Of a stretch of 64,000 nucleotides of DNA, positions 1-10,983 are shown piece by piece. Under the pieces are notes generated by a model. That model saw only the letters and a program-made list of their open reading frames with translations. It searched no databases and was not told the origin of the DNA. Positions within the stretch are counted from its first letter, which is position 1. Every line of letters starts with the position of its first letter. Origin of the DNA: Nepenthes gracilis (Eukaryota; Streptophyta; Magnoliopsida; Caryophyllales; Nepenthaceae); contig BSYO01000020.1 in NCBI GenBank assembly GCA_033239525.1, positions 10,976,308 through 11,040,307 of the forward strand, written 5' to 3'. The position numbers were made by a program, and so were the translations under genes.

Positions 1-83
1 GGAGTTGCCTTTCCACACACGCTGTCCGTACAAGTTGGCTTCATGGATTTGAGAGAGACTGCCATGGTCAAGAGTGACATACC
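1..83 (-). CDS. NPF5.1: NRT1/PTR family (NPF5-type) transporter, exon 3, partial at window edge
   Basis: This is the start of the third exon of the transporter whose exons 1 and 2 lie at 19381-19486 and 18662-18879. The acceptor AG is at 85-84, and the first codon (GGT, Gly) begins at 83. The 27 codons read GMSLLTMAV, then a Leu-Lys-rich loop with Cys residues typical of NPF5 proteins after transmembrane helix 3. Exon 2 ends in phase 0 (Val-Val), so splicing gives IYVVGMSLL, the expected family sequence across this junction. The rest of exon 3 and exon 4, about 440 residues, must lie left of the window. It was recognised by matching intron phase and family sequence, because the piece is too short for a normal ORF call. 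The subfamily assignment (NPF5.1 rather than 5.2) leans on gene order and is less certain than the family. Confidence 0.82.
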
Positions 84-608
84 CTGTCACAAGATGTTGT
101 AAGGATTTAAGAGAGCATTACTTATGGCCGAAACGTTGCACAAATGATTAAAAAATAATAAGAAGAAGAGGAGGAAGGAAGGGAAATTTTTCTCCAGTTG
201 AATAACTGAATGAAATGCTAAAATAGTTTCACATAGTGTGGATTTGCCATTTATTGAAATTTCTCTTAGCATTACTTTGAGGGCAAGGTCTCTGGTTCTA
301 AGTCTAAGATGGCCCAAATAGTAATTTATTAAAAAAAAAAACTAAATGTTATAATCTAACATATTTATATATATATTTTATTGGAAAAAATATTTTTGAT
401 TTGGCTTAGTCTATTATAAAAAGAGTGAGATTTAAGTGATTAAAAAATTAACTTCTTTATCTTATAGATGATAACATTATCTATTATATGCGTGTTAATA
501 AAAGGTAATTTTTTCTTAAATAAATATGAATGTAGTTTTTAAATTTGAAAGAATAGAAGTTTTGGTAACCTTTCTTTTATCTTTGATGTAACGGTTTTAT
601 TTCTAAGA

Positions 609-635
609 ATATATATATATATATATATATATATT
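609..635. repeat. (AT)n microsatellite
   Basis: Uninterrupted AT dinucleotide run of about 13 units in AT-rich intronic DNA. Confidence 0.95.
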
Positions 636-826
636 AGAGAGTAATAATGTGACTCTTATTTGAAAAAAAAAAAAAAAGACACAAAAGAGGGTCATTGCTT
701 CGACAAACCATTGACACCTCTATTATCAAATAATTGGCACAATCCACCAGTAAAATACCATTGCCACTATTGTTAAAGTCATTATTAAATTTTAGATCAC
801 TTTTTACGTAAGAATTATGACTTATG

Positions 827-855
827 TTTATTATTATTATTATTATTATTATTAG
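827..855. repeat. (TTA)n microsatellite
   Basis: Run of nine to ten TTA trinucleotides in intron 2 of the NPF gene. Confidence 0.95.
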
Positions 856-954
856 TGTTCTGGCTATCAAATTGTAAGATCAATCACTAATTTTTTAGAG
901 TTGTTTCCCTATCATTTTCTGATATTTAAATTAAAGTACAAATGATTTCTATAG

Positions 955-2965
955 CATTAGAGCTAGTATCTAAACTGTACACACACACTATATATGGGAG
1001 CTTATGTTTTTGGTCAAAAAGAGGGCCCCTTTAAACACAATAGCCATCAAAGAGAGAGAGATAAGAGCAAAAAGAAAAAGTAATAGCTTTACCACCATTT
1101 TGAGACTCAATTTGTCCTCTATTTTTCACTCAACTTTGCTTATATATTACTTACACTTATATTAAATGTATTATATATTGTTGTCATCTTGATTATTATC
1201 TTATTATTTATAGTTAGGATTTTTACACTCATTATATATCATAACTAGAATATTTAGAGTAAATAGAAACCAAATGTCACACTATAATATGTTGTGAGTG
1301 AGTTGATTAGTAAAATTTATTTATAACCAGATCTTGAATATAGTAAAGATAATTTTTTCACATAAGGTTTCATGCCCCCCCCCCTTTTTTTTTTGGAGAA
1401 TGATTTTCAAGGTAAGATCATATTTAAAATTTCTATACTTAATTATATGTGTATTTATTATTCCTCATAACTTTAATTAGAAAAGGAGCAGTTCATGGGG
1501 TTATCTCTAACAAGTTATGTCATAGGCTTAAGTTTGTTACAACCAAACACAATATGGAAATAACAAAGGAAATGATGATATCAATTTGCCATTCTATATG
1601 AAATGTTATCTAGGACAAACTAATTTTATTTTTGATAAGAAAAAATGAAGAATATTTTATTTTGTGAAGAAACCATGAAAGCATTTAGAAAGAAAATAAA
1701 CATTTAGAGAAACTGACTCACGAAGACCAGTAAAATATATAAAGCTTGGCAGATTATATGAAAATTTATTTCTTTTAGATAATACTCTTCAAAAATTTAT
1801 AGGTACAGAAAATTTCTCAATGGAGCTTTAAGACAATATAAATCTAAGTTATTAATGAGTAGATTGTAACTAAAGAAGCATGTCTATAACCTTAGATTAA
1901 CAGAAAATGAGAGCATTGAGAAATACTCAAATGAGTTTAATATTACTTTACTATACACATCTACTCTCGATGAGAAGATGAAAAAAGAGGATACGGCACT
2001 AGTTTTGTTAGCTTCATTACCCAATTCTTTTAATCATATTATGATATTACTACTTTATAATAAAAATATGCTTAGTATTAATGAGGTTATTACTTTTTTT
2101 TCTTATTTAAGAATAAGTATTGACAAAGAAAAGGATAGTAAAAATTCATAAAAGTCGAATAACTTGGTTGTTAAAATTGATCATTGGAATAGAAGATCAA
2201 TAGAGAGAAGAAACAATTCTAAGAAAAGAAACAACTGGTATAAGGATATCAAATAATATTATTATACTAAGAGTTTCAATTCAAGATTATTTTTCTTTGT
2301 GAAGATCAAATCCTTTTAAGCTCATACATTTCAATATGTATATCTCGATGTAAGAAAAGTTGTTAGTCAGCAAGAAATTATGAATACTCATTGGAGCAAG
2401 GGAACACTCTCACATGGTTGTAAAGTTCATTGAGTTTTGGATTATTCTCATGTGGAGCTCTTCATATATTTCAATTATTATTGTTACTGTTAGGGTTTTG
2501 ATATTCAAACTGAAATAACAAACGCGAATTTTTTAATAGTGGTTTCTTTGGCATTTATTGGCATTAGTATTGACATTCAAATACTAGACATAACATAAAA
2601 GAAGAGTTGGATTTTTTGGTCAAAATGAGAGCCAATTTAAACATAAAGAATACCAAACAAAAAGGATAAGAGAGATAACACAAGAATGAAAAACTTTAGT
2701 TATTTATTTGGGATCTAATTTATATTTTATTCCTTGTCAACTTTATATTTGTTGATTTTGATCTTGTTAAGAATATATTATTGATTATTTTCATCTCGAT
2801 TATTAACTTATTATTCAGGGTTAGAACCTGTATACTTATATTATACTCTATAACCAAAATACTTGAGATTATTATTGATCAACTCACACACTTTTAATCT
2901 ATTGCAAGAAAACAAGCTCAAATGAATTACTTACAACTAAATTTCAATACATTAAAAATAATTAT
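955..2965 (+). mobile_element. Decayed Ty1/copia-type element with diverged LTRs
   Basis: Two diverged direct repeats (about 955-1365 and 2545-2965) flank a gag remnant. Shared landmarks in order are TTTTTGGTCAAAA, GAG.GCC..TTTAAACA, a TCTTGATTATTA/TCTCGATTATTAA stretch, a conserved TTATTATT block, and a TAATTTTTTCAC block near the 3' ends. Between them is a Gag fragment in plus orientation. No pol is visible, so about 2 kb remain of an element normally near 5 kb. The boundaries are approximate because the LTRs are strongly diverged. Confidence 0.6.
1690..2150 (+). pseudogene. copia Gag (UBN2-type) remnant
   Basis: In the frame starting at about 1977 the reading runs EDTALVLLASLPNSFNHIM followed by NKNMLSINEVI. 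This is the typical 'LL.SLP.S....V..LL....L.LEEV' region of copia Gag polyproteins (UBN2 / retrotransposon-gag families). Upstream, frame-broken pieces with EKYSNEF and LDEKM continue the match. Several stop codons and frameshifts are present, so it is not functional. It lies between the two LTR-like repeats of the same element. Confidence 0.65.
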
Positions 2966-3104
2966 ATATATAAAATCCCATAATTTTTTCTCTAGTTCAA
3001 AATAATTTTTTCACTTAAAATTGCTTCTTCAATTTTTTAATTATGTTGTTGTTTGTTGTTCCTCACAGCTTTAACTAGGTGAGAATAAGTGGCTTGTGCT
3101 ATTG

Positions 3105-3311
3105 GAGTTTTCCCAACACTTATTACCCCTTCACCATTGCCACTTCACTTTTCCTGTCACTTTAGCATTTAAAGATTAATTTCATCTCAGTTCAAATTAC
3201 TTGAGTTAGAGTTTCCCCAATACTTATCACCCCTTCACCATTGCCACTTCATTTTCCCTGTCACTTTAGCATTAAAGATTAATCTCATCTCGGTTCAAAT
3301 TACTTGAGTTA
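3105..3311. repeat. Head-to-tail duplication of a 104-bp unit
   Basis: Copy 1 (3105-3208) and copy 2 (3209-3311) start GAGTTT.CCCCAA.ACTTAT and end ATTACTTGAGTTA. They differ at only a handful of positions and abut exactly. Confidence 0.92.
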
Positions 3312-3399
3312 TCTGATATGGCATGATTTAAACTTGATAATTTATTAAATTTATTAAATTTATTGTTTTATATAATTTCAATATATTTTATTAAAAATA

Positions 3400-4830
3400 T
3401 TATTATTATTATAATTGGCACAAGAGTTTGTTTTTTTTTTAAAAAAAAAAAAAGGGGTAAAAGCCGGTATCTCAATAGAAATTCTGAATTTTTTTATATA
3501 TTTTAAAATATATTTTTTATTGTATTTTTTTGTTCTCACATGCTTTATAATTTTATCCTTCACTTTGGAACATCCTTTAACCACCTATTTTTATATGATA
3601 ATCATATTTACATCGATTCGAGTTCATATAATAATACATTGTCTATTTTGATCTGCATGTATGGCCCAATACTCATACAACTTATTCTTCTTGAATTTTT
3701 TTCAAAAAAAGCCTCTTATTGTAAAAATGACTAAGCTTTACTATAAGATATATATATTTAAGTTGTGAAATTTTTTTCTAAATACTTAAAAATTAGGTTA
3801 CAAAAAGTAAGTAATTTTTTTATTTGTGATTATATTACTTTGACTAAGAGTTTGATTTTTCTTAAGAAAATGCCTGTAATTTAACTGAAATTCTAAATTT
3901 TTTTACATATTTTGAAATATATTTTCTTTTATTGTATTTTTCTGTTCTCACATACTCTATAAGTTTATCCTTCACTTTGGAATATCTTTTAACTATTTAT
4001 TTTTATATGATAATTATAATAATGATTTAAATTTACATGATAATATAGTATCTGTTTGAGTTGCAAATATGAACCTACACTCACACGGTTTATTCTTCAT
4101 GGATTTGTCCACAAAAAATGCTTATTATCATAGAAATAATTACAACTTTTTTTTAAGGCACATCTACTCCCATTACCTAAAGTAAGTGAGATTCTAGATG
4201 ACAACTCTCATACTCAACCTCATTTAAGAAACAATATTCTCGTCGCATGTGATAAAGTCATGACTTGCCTGGCTCACGTCCTCAAAATTCCAACCGAAAT
4301 TGTCTTTAATACTTTGAAACATCTTTTAACCATCTATTTTTTATATAGTAATCATAATAACAATCTAAGTTTCCATGATAATATATTATACATTTTGAGC
4401 AGCAAATATGGATCCACATCCACACAATTTATTCTTTGTAAATTTTTCAAAAAAAGGCCTATTATGATAGAAATAGTTAACCTTTCTACAACGTATATCT
4501 GCTCTCCTTTCCTAAAGGATGTGTGAGGTCTCAGATTACAGCTTCACACTCTACCCTACTTAAGAAACGATATTCTCATTGCGTATGATAATGCCACGAC
4601 TTGTCTAACTCACGTCCACAACATTTCTATTGAAATTGTCTTTGATACCTTTATGTATGGACCTGAATCTATATGATAACATATCGTCTTCTTTGGGTCA
4701 CAGGTATAGGCCTACACATACAAGGTTTTGTACTTCCTAAACTTTCTTAGAAAAAGATTTGCTACTTTGAAATGTCTAAACTATTTTATAAGGCATATCA
4801 ACTCTTCGTTTTTAGACAATATAGGATCCC
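3400..4830. repeat. Degenerate tandem family of about 350-450 bp units
   Basis: Four successive segments (about 3410-3750, 3840-4170, 4230-4520 and 4570-4830) share landmarks in order: AACTGAAATT/GAAATTGTCTTT, CTTTGGAA.ATC.TTTAACCA, TATATGATAAT, a TATTTTGA..TGCA.GTATGG-like block, CACAC..TTTATTCTT and AAAAAA.GCCT.TTAT. Similarity is low and indels are frequent. The AT-rich short ORFs here are not credible genes. Confidence 0.6.
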
Positions 4831-4891
4831 AAATACTAATTCCTACTTATTTGGTTCACATAAAATTAAATAAAAAAATAAGAATTATATT

Positions 4892-5840
4892 TGATGCGGT
4901 CTTGGGTCCGGATAACCATGCGAATTAGGGAGCTTTCGGATTCCTCTTGTCGGGTCAATCTCAAACTGGTCCGATCTCTGCGTCTCTTAATATGGGTCCT
5001 ACGTACAACAAATTACGAACAAGAGGTAAGAGAATGGCTGGAGATTCACCCATCATAAACACTCTGACGCTTACGTTAGAAATCTTTCCTAGGAAATGGA
5101 AAGATGTAAGTGTGAATGTAAACGTGATGGAGATTGCATGGAAGCTAATATGCAAGGAGTGCGAATGATGATGAGAGGAGGCTCGGGCTCATTTAGTGCA
5201 CTGCCAGGGGTGGCTCACTAAGATTGTCGAGCTGAAGCGGCAATTACGGAGGAAAGAGAGCTAGTTCATTTTCCTTGTACTTGGGTTCGAAGTTTAGCGC
5301 ATGGTGTCTCTTAGATGGCCCGAGTATTTTTGGATGCAGAATTTGATATCTTGGATCCCTTTCTCGATTGTAAGAGATGGTATTTGTAGGCTTCTTCGAG
5401 GAGGCTTTTGGGCATAGGAACTTGCAATAGGTGACCTGCTTAGGTTTGTCGGCTGCCGAGTACTGGTAGTATCCAGCGATATCAGTTGCTGCCATGTGGG
5501 TGTGTGGGGATCGTTACTAGGCATGGCTGGCACGAGCTTGGTAGACTTTTATTGGGACTGGTTGAACTTCTATAGAACGGCGAGCACCATGACTTGTCAG
5601 GGTTGACCTCATCTCTCATTGGTTGACATTTGCTGAGTCGGCGCCTCTTGTGCTGCCTATTTGCAGCTGTTTTGGGAGAGACGTAGATGAATGGCGATTG
5701 GGCGTATGCTAGAAGGGTCTAGTGGGCCTTGCTCCAAATCTCCCTGGTCCCATCACCTAGGGGGCCTGCCTAATGGTTGGGCCTTATTGCTGCTGATTGG
5801 GTCTAGTAGATGTCAGCCCATATTCATACTAGATCCATCA
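4892..5840 (-). repeat. E1 3' LTR
   Basis: It aligns along its whole length with 17071-18017. Shared blocks include TGCAAGGAGTGCGAATGAT, CTTGGATCCCTTTCTC and TCTCATTGGTTGACATTT. It ends AGATCCATCA at 5840, directly followed by the complement of the polypurine tract. Confidence 0.93.
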
Positions 5841-6154
5841 TTAGCCCCCCATGCCTGGGGACAGCCCATTGTCGGGCCTTGGCATGTTGATGTCGGGCCT
5901 TGGCATGTTGATGACGGGCCTTGGGCTGCCATCTCATGTGTTCCTTCTCGAGGCATGCCAATCTTCAACTCCCGACGGCGTCATTCCGTTCCCATGCAAA
6001 TATGCAACTTTTCAGAGGAACTGCAGAGATTTGGTGCTTTGTTTGGCGAGATTCCTGGCCTAGGAATTGGCTCTGCAATGATGGCTTTTCTATTTTTTGA
6101 TTGACGGTCATTGGGTGAAACGCCCCTTTGGGAGCTCGCTTGATCTTCTGCGTT

Positions 6155-6861
6155 GCTATAAATTGGGGGGTTCCCATACTTTTGGGAACCCAAGCTCATT
6201 CCTTCACTGGCAAAGCAATATGGGGACCTTGGTCTGTCTCATGCTTCATGAAGTTCCGCACGGGAATTAGATGGATCTACGGAAGACTCGTAGCTGCTCT
6301 TGAAGCCTGTCGTCATGCCCTTTCTGTGGGCGTTCCTTCATTGTAATGAGGGTGGCTCAGCTACTCAGTAATCGTCTCATGCCTTCTCTCTACTTGGCCT
6401 GAGTGTTCAGCCTCTGGAGTATTGCCGAGAGGCCAGAGTCTTGATTCCAAGCCACCGACCTCTTGAAGTGCTCTTCCTCCCTCTCTTTCCATGGCTAGTT
6501 GTCCTCAGGGCTTTACTGGAGGATGCGTATTCTAGGGTCCAGTTGGGCTAAGCATCCAATGCATTTCCCGATGTCATGGCTTTGGTGGTTGAACCCGAAC
6601 AGAGGCCCCTCCCTTGCTGCAGCAGTATGGGACTCACCTTCAGTAAGGGAATAGCATCTAATTCACCTGTCAGAGGGAATCGGCATTGCGGTGATGCTAT
6701 CAGAGGAGAGCTTTTTCCCCGGGCGTGTTTCTGCTCTAAATCGAGTTCTCCTGGTATGCGCCGCCTTTTTTTCACTTCTTTTCTTTTACTTCAATTTTAT
6801 TTTGTTTATACTTGCATTGGTGCAAGCCCTGCATTTTGTAAAGAAGATTTCAATGAATAAA
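6155..6861 (+). other. E1 antisense unit 1 (candidate transcript, no convincing protein)
   Basis: A TATA-like CTATAAATT (6157-6165 region) lies about 315 bp inside the element, and an AATAAA (6856-6861) closes the unit. E2 has the same arrangement (CCATAAATAG at 42567, AATAAA at 43261). Both copies share the landmark TAATGAGGGTGGCT in the middle and a similar stretch just after the AATAAA. Open frames here (e.g. 6576-6860) do not match between E1 and E2, so a conserved protein is not supported. It may be a noncoding unit or a decayed ORF. Orientation is opposite to gag-pol. Confidence 0.4.
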
Positions 6862-7307
6862 AGCGTTGATATTTACCTTTATCCCTATTGCCATAGAAAT
6901 TTTTTTTTACTACTGCTCGGTATGACTCAAGGGCCGAAGAGCCCTCTCACTGCCATACATGCTTGGCTACTCCTCCATTTTACAGGCTGAGTGTCTTGTG
7001 ATTAGATTTCCCGATAGTCATCCCCCGAGTCCATATTCGGACTGTCAATGGGAAGGCCTACTGGGAGCCATTTGGGGGCTTGTGCCACTCACATTCTTTC
7101 TTAGGTAATGGAATGCCATCGGTTGAGGTCGTGTCCATTAAGTCATCTCGACGCATTTATTGCCTTGTCAGCCATAGAACCATCGCCTCATAATTATTTC
7201 TCTTTGAAAAGGCGATACTTCAGGGCATTATCATGTGGAAGAGCCTCATTGGGCAGTGAGTTGTCTTGTCATTGTCAAATGATGCCATTTCCTTTGGGAA
7301 GCTTTGC

Positions 7308-7317
7308 CTATTTAAAC
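7308..7317 (+). promoter_or_regulatory. TATA-like box upstream of E1 antisense unit 2
   Basis: CTATTTAAAC about 100 bp before the ATG at 7418. E2 has CTATTTAAG (43709) at the equivalent place. Sequence match and conserved position only; no transcript data. Confidence 0.45.
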
Positions 7318-7417
7318 GCTAAGGTTGCCTCCTTATTTTGGCCATTTGTTCACTAATATATGGTGCTAACCCTGAGTTTGCAGCTTCTCTTTCTCTTGTT
7401 TAGCTCTGATCCTTACA

Positions 7418-7882
7418 ATGGCTAATGAGATGCGCAATTATGTCCCAAGGCCGCTAGTCTGGCTAGTGGGATCATCCTCTTCTTCTGAATCTAAGCCCTC
7501 CACTGAGGAGTCAAGGTGGGAGGAGCAAGAACCAAGAGGGCACGATGAGGCAGATTATATCGTTGTGATGGCAGAAGGCTGCCAATCGGAGCCATCAGTT
7601 CTCAGACTAATGAGGTTCCTAAGGGCGCCGCCAAGCTTCAAATTTAAAGGGGCTTCCAACTCCTCTTGGCATTGGGGGCTTGAGGATGTCAGTTGATTGA
7701 TCCTTCATGCACAGTGGGCAGTTGAGGATGATGAATGTCAGATACAAGCCGCTATTGCTGAAGTCGAACAAAGTCAGGCGTTGGTGGTTTATTTTGAACA
7801 AGGCTTGTTGATGTCGAAGGCAAGGTCGTTGCAACTAACTGACACCAATGCTCGGGCTCAAAGTCGGATTGCGACTCTTTAG
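7418..7882 (+). pseudogene. E1 antisense unit 2 ORF (conserved in E2, function unknown)
   Basis: One frame runs from ATG 7418 to TAG 7882 with a single internal TGA at 7694. Conserved stretches shared with 43863-44240 in E2 are V.MAEGCQSEP....M.FLR.PP.F, followed by AVEDDE.QIQAAIAEVEQS. The N-terminal part is Ser/Glu-rich, and the C-terminal part looks helical. A TATA-like box lies about 100 bp upstream and an AATAAA at 8215-8220 downstream. I do not recognise a named domain. It is encoded antisense to gag-pol, between pol and the 3' LTR, where Tat elements are known to carry extra ORFs. The E1 copy is broken by the stop. Confidence 0.6.
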
Positions 7883-8533
7883 GGGAAGTTTTAGCTGTGC
7901 CGGGAGTGACTTCGAGATGAATACGGCATGCAAACGCTGCTAGAGGCTGAGCTGAGGTCGAGGATCCACCCGAAAGAACTGGCTTCGATACTGGAGGGGT
8001 AATTCCAGGACAGGATTCGCTTGAGCTAGAAGATAGCCTCTCTGGTGGTACCTGGCTTCTCTACGGGCTTTCTGGACTCCCGAAATGTGAGAACCTACAT
8101 GCACTCAGAGCTGACTGAGTTCTTGGCTTCGTACCCTGTCGAGCTTGATAGGTATAGATACCATTATTGCACTTTGAGGCCACTGACCGGCCTTAGCTGT
8201 ACATAAACTTTATTAATAAAATTTTCTTTTGATAGAGTAATTTATTTATAACAGCATGATGCTCTTAAACGCCGAGTGAGGTGCTTCCATTTTGGTCGGA
8301 GGGTTGCCACCGTGGCAATTCCTAACGGCTTGTGTCCTTGCATTAATTGCCTATTGTGATGGTGGGGATTTGTCAAATGGCTACAGCACGAGTTGTGGGA
8401 CTGCGTGTCAGACGTCATTATGGGTTGACTTGGATAGATGCACTGTACACTACTAAAGGGACGTGTCATGGCCATTGTTGAGGGCCACCTTCGAGCTTCC
8501 CGCGCGACGCCGTCTGAGGCCCTTTGCGCCCGT

Positions 8534-8543
8534 CTATTTAAAT
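8534..8543 (+). promoter_or_regulatory. TATA-like box upstream of E1 antisense unit 3
   Basis: CTATTTAAAT about 50 bp before the ATG at 8594. E2 has CTATTTAAG at 44862-44870, 73 bp before its ATG at 44943. Confidence 0.45.
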
Positions 8544-8593
8544 GCTTCCTTTTCCCGTCATTTGCACTTTGAATTCTCTTGCTCCATACATCG

Positions 8594-10584
8594 ATGATGA
8601 AGAAGAAGGATCTTACGCCCCTAACAACTCACCAGAGAGTCGACAAGATCAAGTCAGTCCTTTCATCGAGCATTGTTACATTCATACTGGCCAGATATCG
8701 CATCCCAAGCGATATGGCCCATCTCCTTCCTGGTGAGGATGGTAGAGCCTGTGCTTCTCTGGAAGGCTTTATCACCATTTACAAGTCCCACTTAAAGGGC
8801 GGGCTCCGTTTTTCGATGGCACTGGACCTGTATGGGAACTTGTCGGTGTCGGGTGTCCATGTGGCACAACTTCACCCCAATGTTGTGCGTTATCTGGTGT
8901 CCATGTGCATCTTTGTTCGCCTCCATGGTTGCACGTTTGGTTCCAAATCGGTGAAGGGGATCTTCCTTTTTGACTAGTCGGAGGACTGGATTTTCATGTC
9001 GCCTCGTCCTGACTTTCGTTTTCGTGGGGTGAACCCTGACTCCACAAAGAACTGAAAGGACCTTTTCTTTTTCTTAGCAGCTCCTCCTAAGTGGGATATT
9101 CCCAACGATTGGGGTTTTGTGGGTGAGTATTTCATGAAGAAGGTGAGCTAGTAGGAAGAGGGAAAGGAGAAGGCGTTGACAGGCCTTATCTTGGCAGTGA
9201 TTGAGACCTTTTGCGTTAAGAGGTATTACTTGACCCCACAGCTCTTCAAAGCGGTCAGGCGGGAACCTGTGGGGGATGCAGCAGCGGTCACTACTCAGAA
9301 GAGGAACGCCAGAGCTCTGGTCATCCAGGAGCATTCTCGCGAGTTGTCTGAGCTACAGGACTCACCTTCTTCCTCAGAGTCCTCGTCAAGTGAGGACATA
9401 GTAGCCTTGAAGAGGCTGAGATGGGTAAGAGGCACTTCGAGCAGGAGGGCCTTGATTTTGCTGGCCACATTGGGCCAGTCCTCTGAGTCGATCCCACTGT
9501 CACCAATTGGAGCCACCTCAGCACTACTAGAGCCAGAATCCCAGCCATCAGAGGGAGCTGCCGGGTCTTCGTGGATTCTTGCTATTGCCCTAGAGCAATA
9601 CGATTTTCCGCTTATTGATTGATTATCCATTGGTTGAGGGGTCTACGATGGGTTCCCCCTTCGATATTGATGCGGGACCAAGGAGGTTGCTGTGGGCATT
9701 GAGGAAGTGGTAGTTGGCGTTTTCAAGCCTACTGAGGTAGCATAGACAGTTGTTGTTGAGATAGTGGACCTTGAGCCTGATGTTGAACTTGCGGACATGT
9801 CAGAGATTGTTGACGCATCGACTACAAGGTCACCGGTGGTTATAGTTCTAGAACTTGCCGTGGAGGCAAGCACATCGAAGGAGGTCACCACGGGACTTGT
9901 GGCAAACGAGGCTCTGAAGGGCAAAAGGAAGGAGGTTGTTGCGCATCGGGAGCCCCCAGCTGTGCCCGCGCCAGATTCCCCCGGCATTATGGAGGAGCCC
10001 TTCCTCGAGGTACGACTTCTTCATCCAGATTCCCCTACCATGAGTTTTTCCGTCTTCTCTTCCTCTTTTTGCAGAGCATAGTTGCGGTCCGTCTCATCCA
10101 GATGGCCTTCTTTTAATGGGACAAACTTATCCGTTAGACCAGGGAGGAGGCCACACAGGTTGCAGTGCGGTGCCGAGAGGACGTGGTAGCTGCCCTAAGG
10201 CAGAAGCTATTTTCCATGAGAGAAGAGGCCGAGCGGATGAAGAGTGAGCTATTGGTGGCCCGCAGCCACATTTCTGAGCTTTACGTTTGGAATGCTTGCG
10301 CTAAAACTAACCTGTGGGGCCGGCTTGCTCCGGAGGAGATGGCATGAGTGCTAGACGCGTGGTTCTGGGATAGTATACGTCTGTGCTGCCGCATAGCGTT
10401 TGTGGCAATTCCAAGCATCTCCGAGGAAATTTTTGATCCAAGAAACGATGGAGTTCAAGAAAGCTTTCTCCTGACCGACTTCTTAGAGGAGGTTGGGCCT
10501 TCGCACACTAGGAGTAGCCAGACCCTTTGTACGTTTTTCATTTTGTGGCTTCACAAGTGGCATTGTCAATATCAGCTTGAATAA
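8594..10584 (+). pseudogene. E1 antisense unit 3: Transposase_28-like ('putative gypsy type transposon') ORF with intron
   Basis: Frame 2 stays recognisable from ATG 8594 to 10009 despite several nonsense codons (8975, about 9052, about 9149, near 9620). The N-terminal part has GFITIYKSHLKGGLRF....DLYG and AQLHPNVVRYLVSMCIF, the pattern of the plant Transposase_28 family. An acidic/Ser-rich middle follows (SPSSSESSSSED). At 10010-10074 lies a GT-AG intron of 65 bp. After it the reading continues in frame 1 with a coiled-coil segment (REDVVAALRQKLFSMREEAE) and a C-terminal block LDAWFWDSIRLCCRI...FL.DFLEE that E2 also keeps. It is antisense to gag-pol. The homologous E2 unit is at 44943-47036. 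No catalytic residues are identifiable and the role is unknown. This copy is dead. Confidence 0.7.
10010..10074 (+). other. Predicted 65-bp intron in E1 antisense unit 3
   Basis: Donor GAG|GTACGACT and acceptor CTTTTTGCAG|AGC are preceded by a pyrimidine-rich tract. The intron is phase 0, and its length (2 modulo 3) links the upstream frame to the conserved downstream frame. E2 has a matching intron (46396-46472) starting GTACGATT. Confidence 0.65.
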
Positions 10585-10983
10585 TGAATGGGATACATTC
10601 TTTTTGTCCACTCGTGTTGTTGTCCACTGCTATCACTGTGTGTTCCTATTTCTTTTGCTGCATCGTCTAAGCAATTTTGCTATTGTTGTCGTGGCTCGCT
10701 TTGGGAGCCGTTTGTATTGTGCTCGCCCTTGGTGGAGGACATCAATGCATCTCTTGCTTGGCGGGGTGCTCTGTCCAGTGGATTGGACGTCGCCGCACGC
10801 CCAGGGTGGAGTCTTACAAGGGCCAGTTGGGTTTTGAGGACACTAGCCAGTCTCAAGTCTTAGGTCGTCGTACGCACAATATCACCTCGGCGCTTGACCC
10901 CACCTTGGGCATCGTCACTTTGTGAGTATGGTCCTAGCCCGTTAAGCATCATTGATTGAGAGTGTTCTCTTTTTCAAAAGAAG

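Noticed and set aside
3378..4928. Series of short Phe/Lys/Asn-rich ORFs
   Set aside because: Composition follows the AT-rich degenerate repeats; no motif or conservation between the repeat units.
5691..6104. 137-codon ORF at the E1 LTR boundary
   Set aside because: It straddles the LTR end and the PPT complement, is not conserved in E2, and overlaps many equally long frames.
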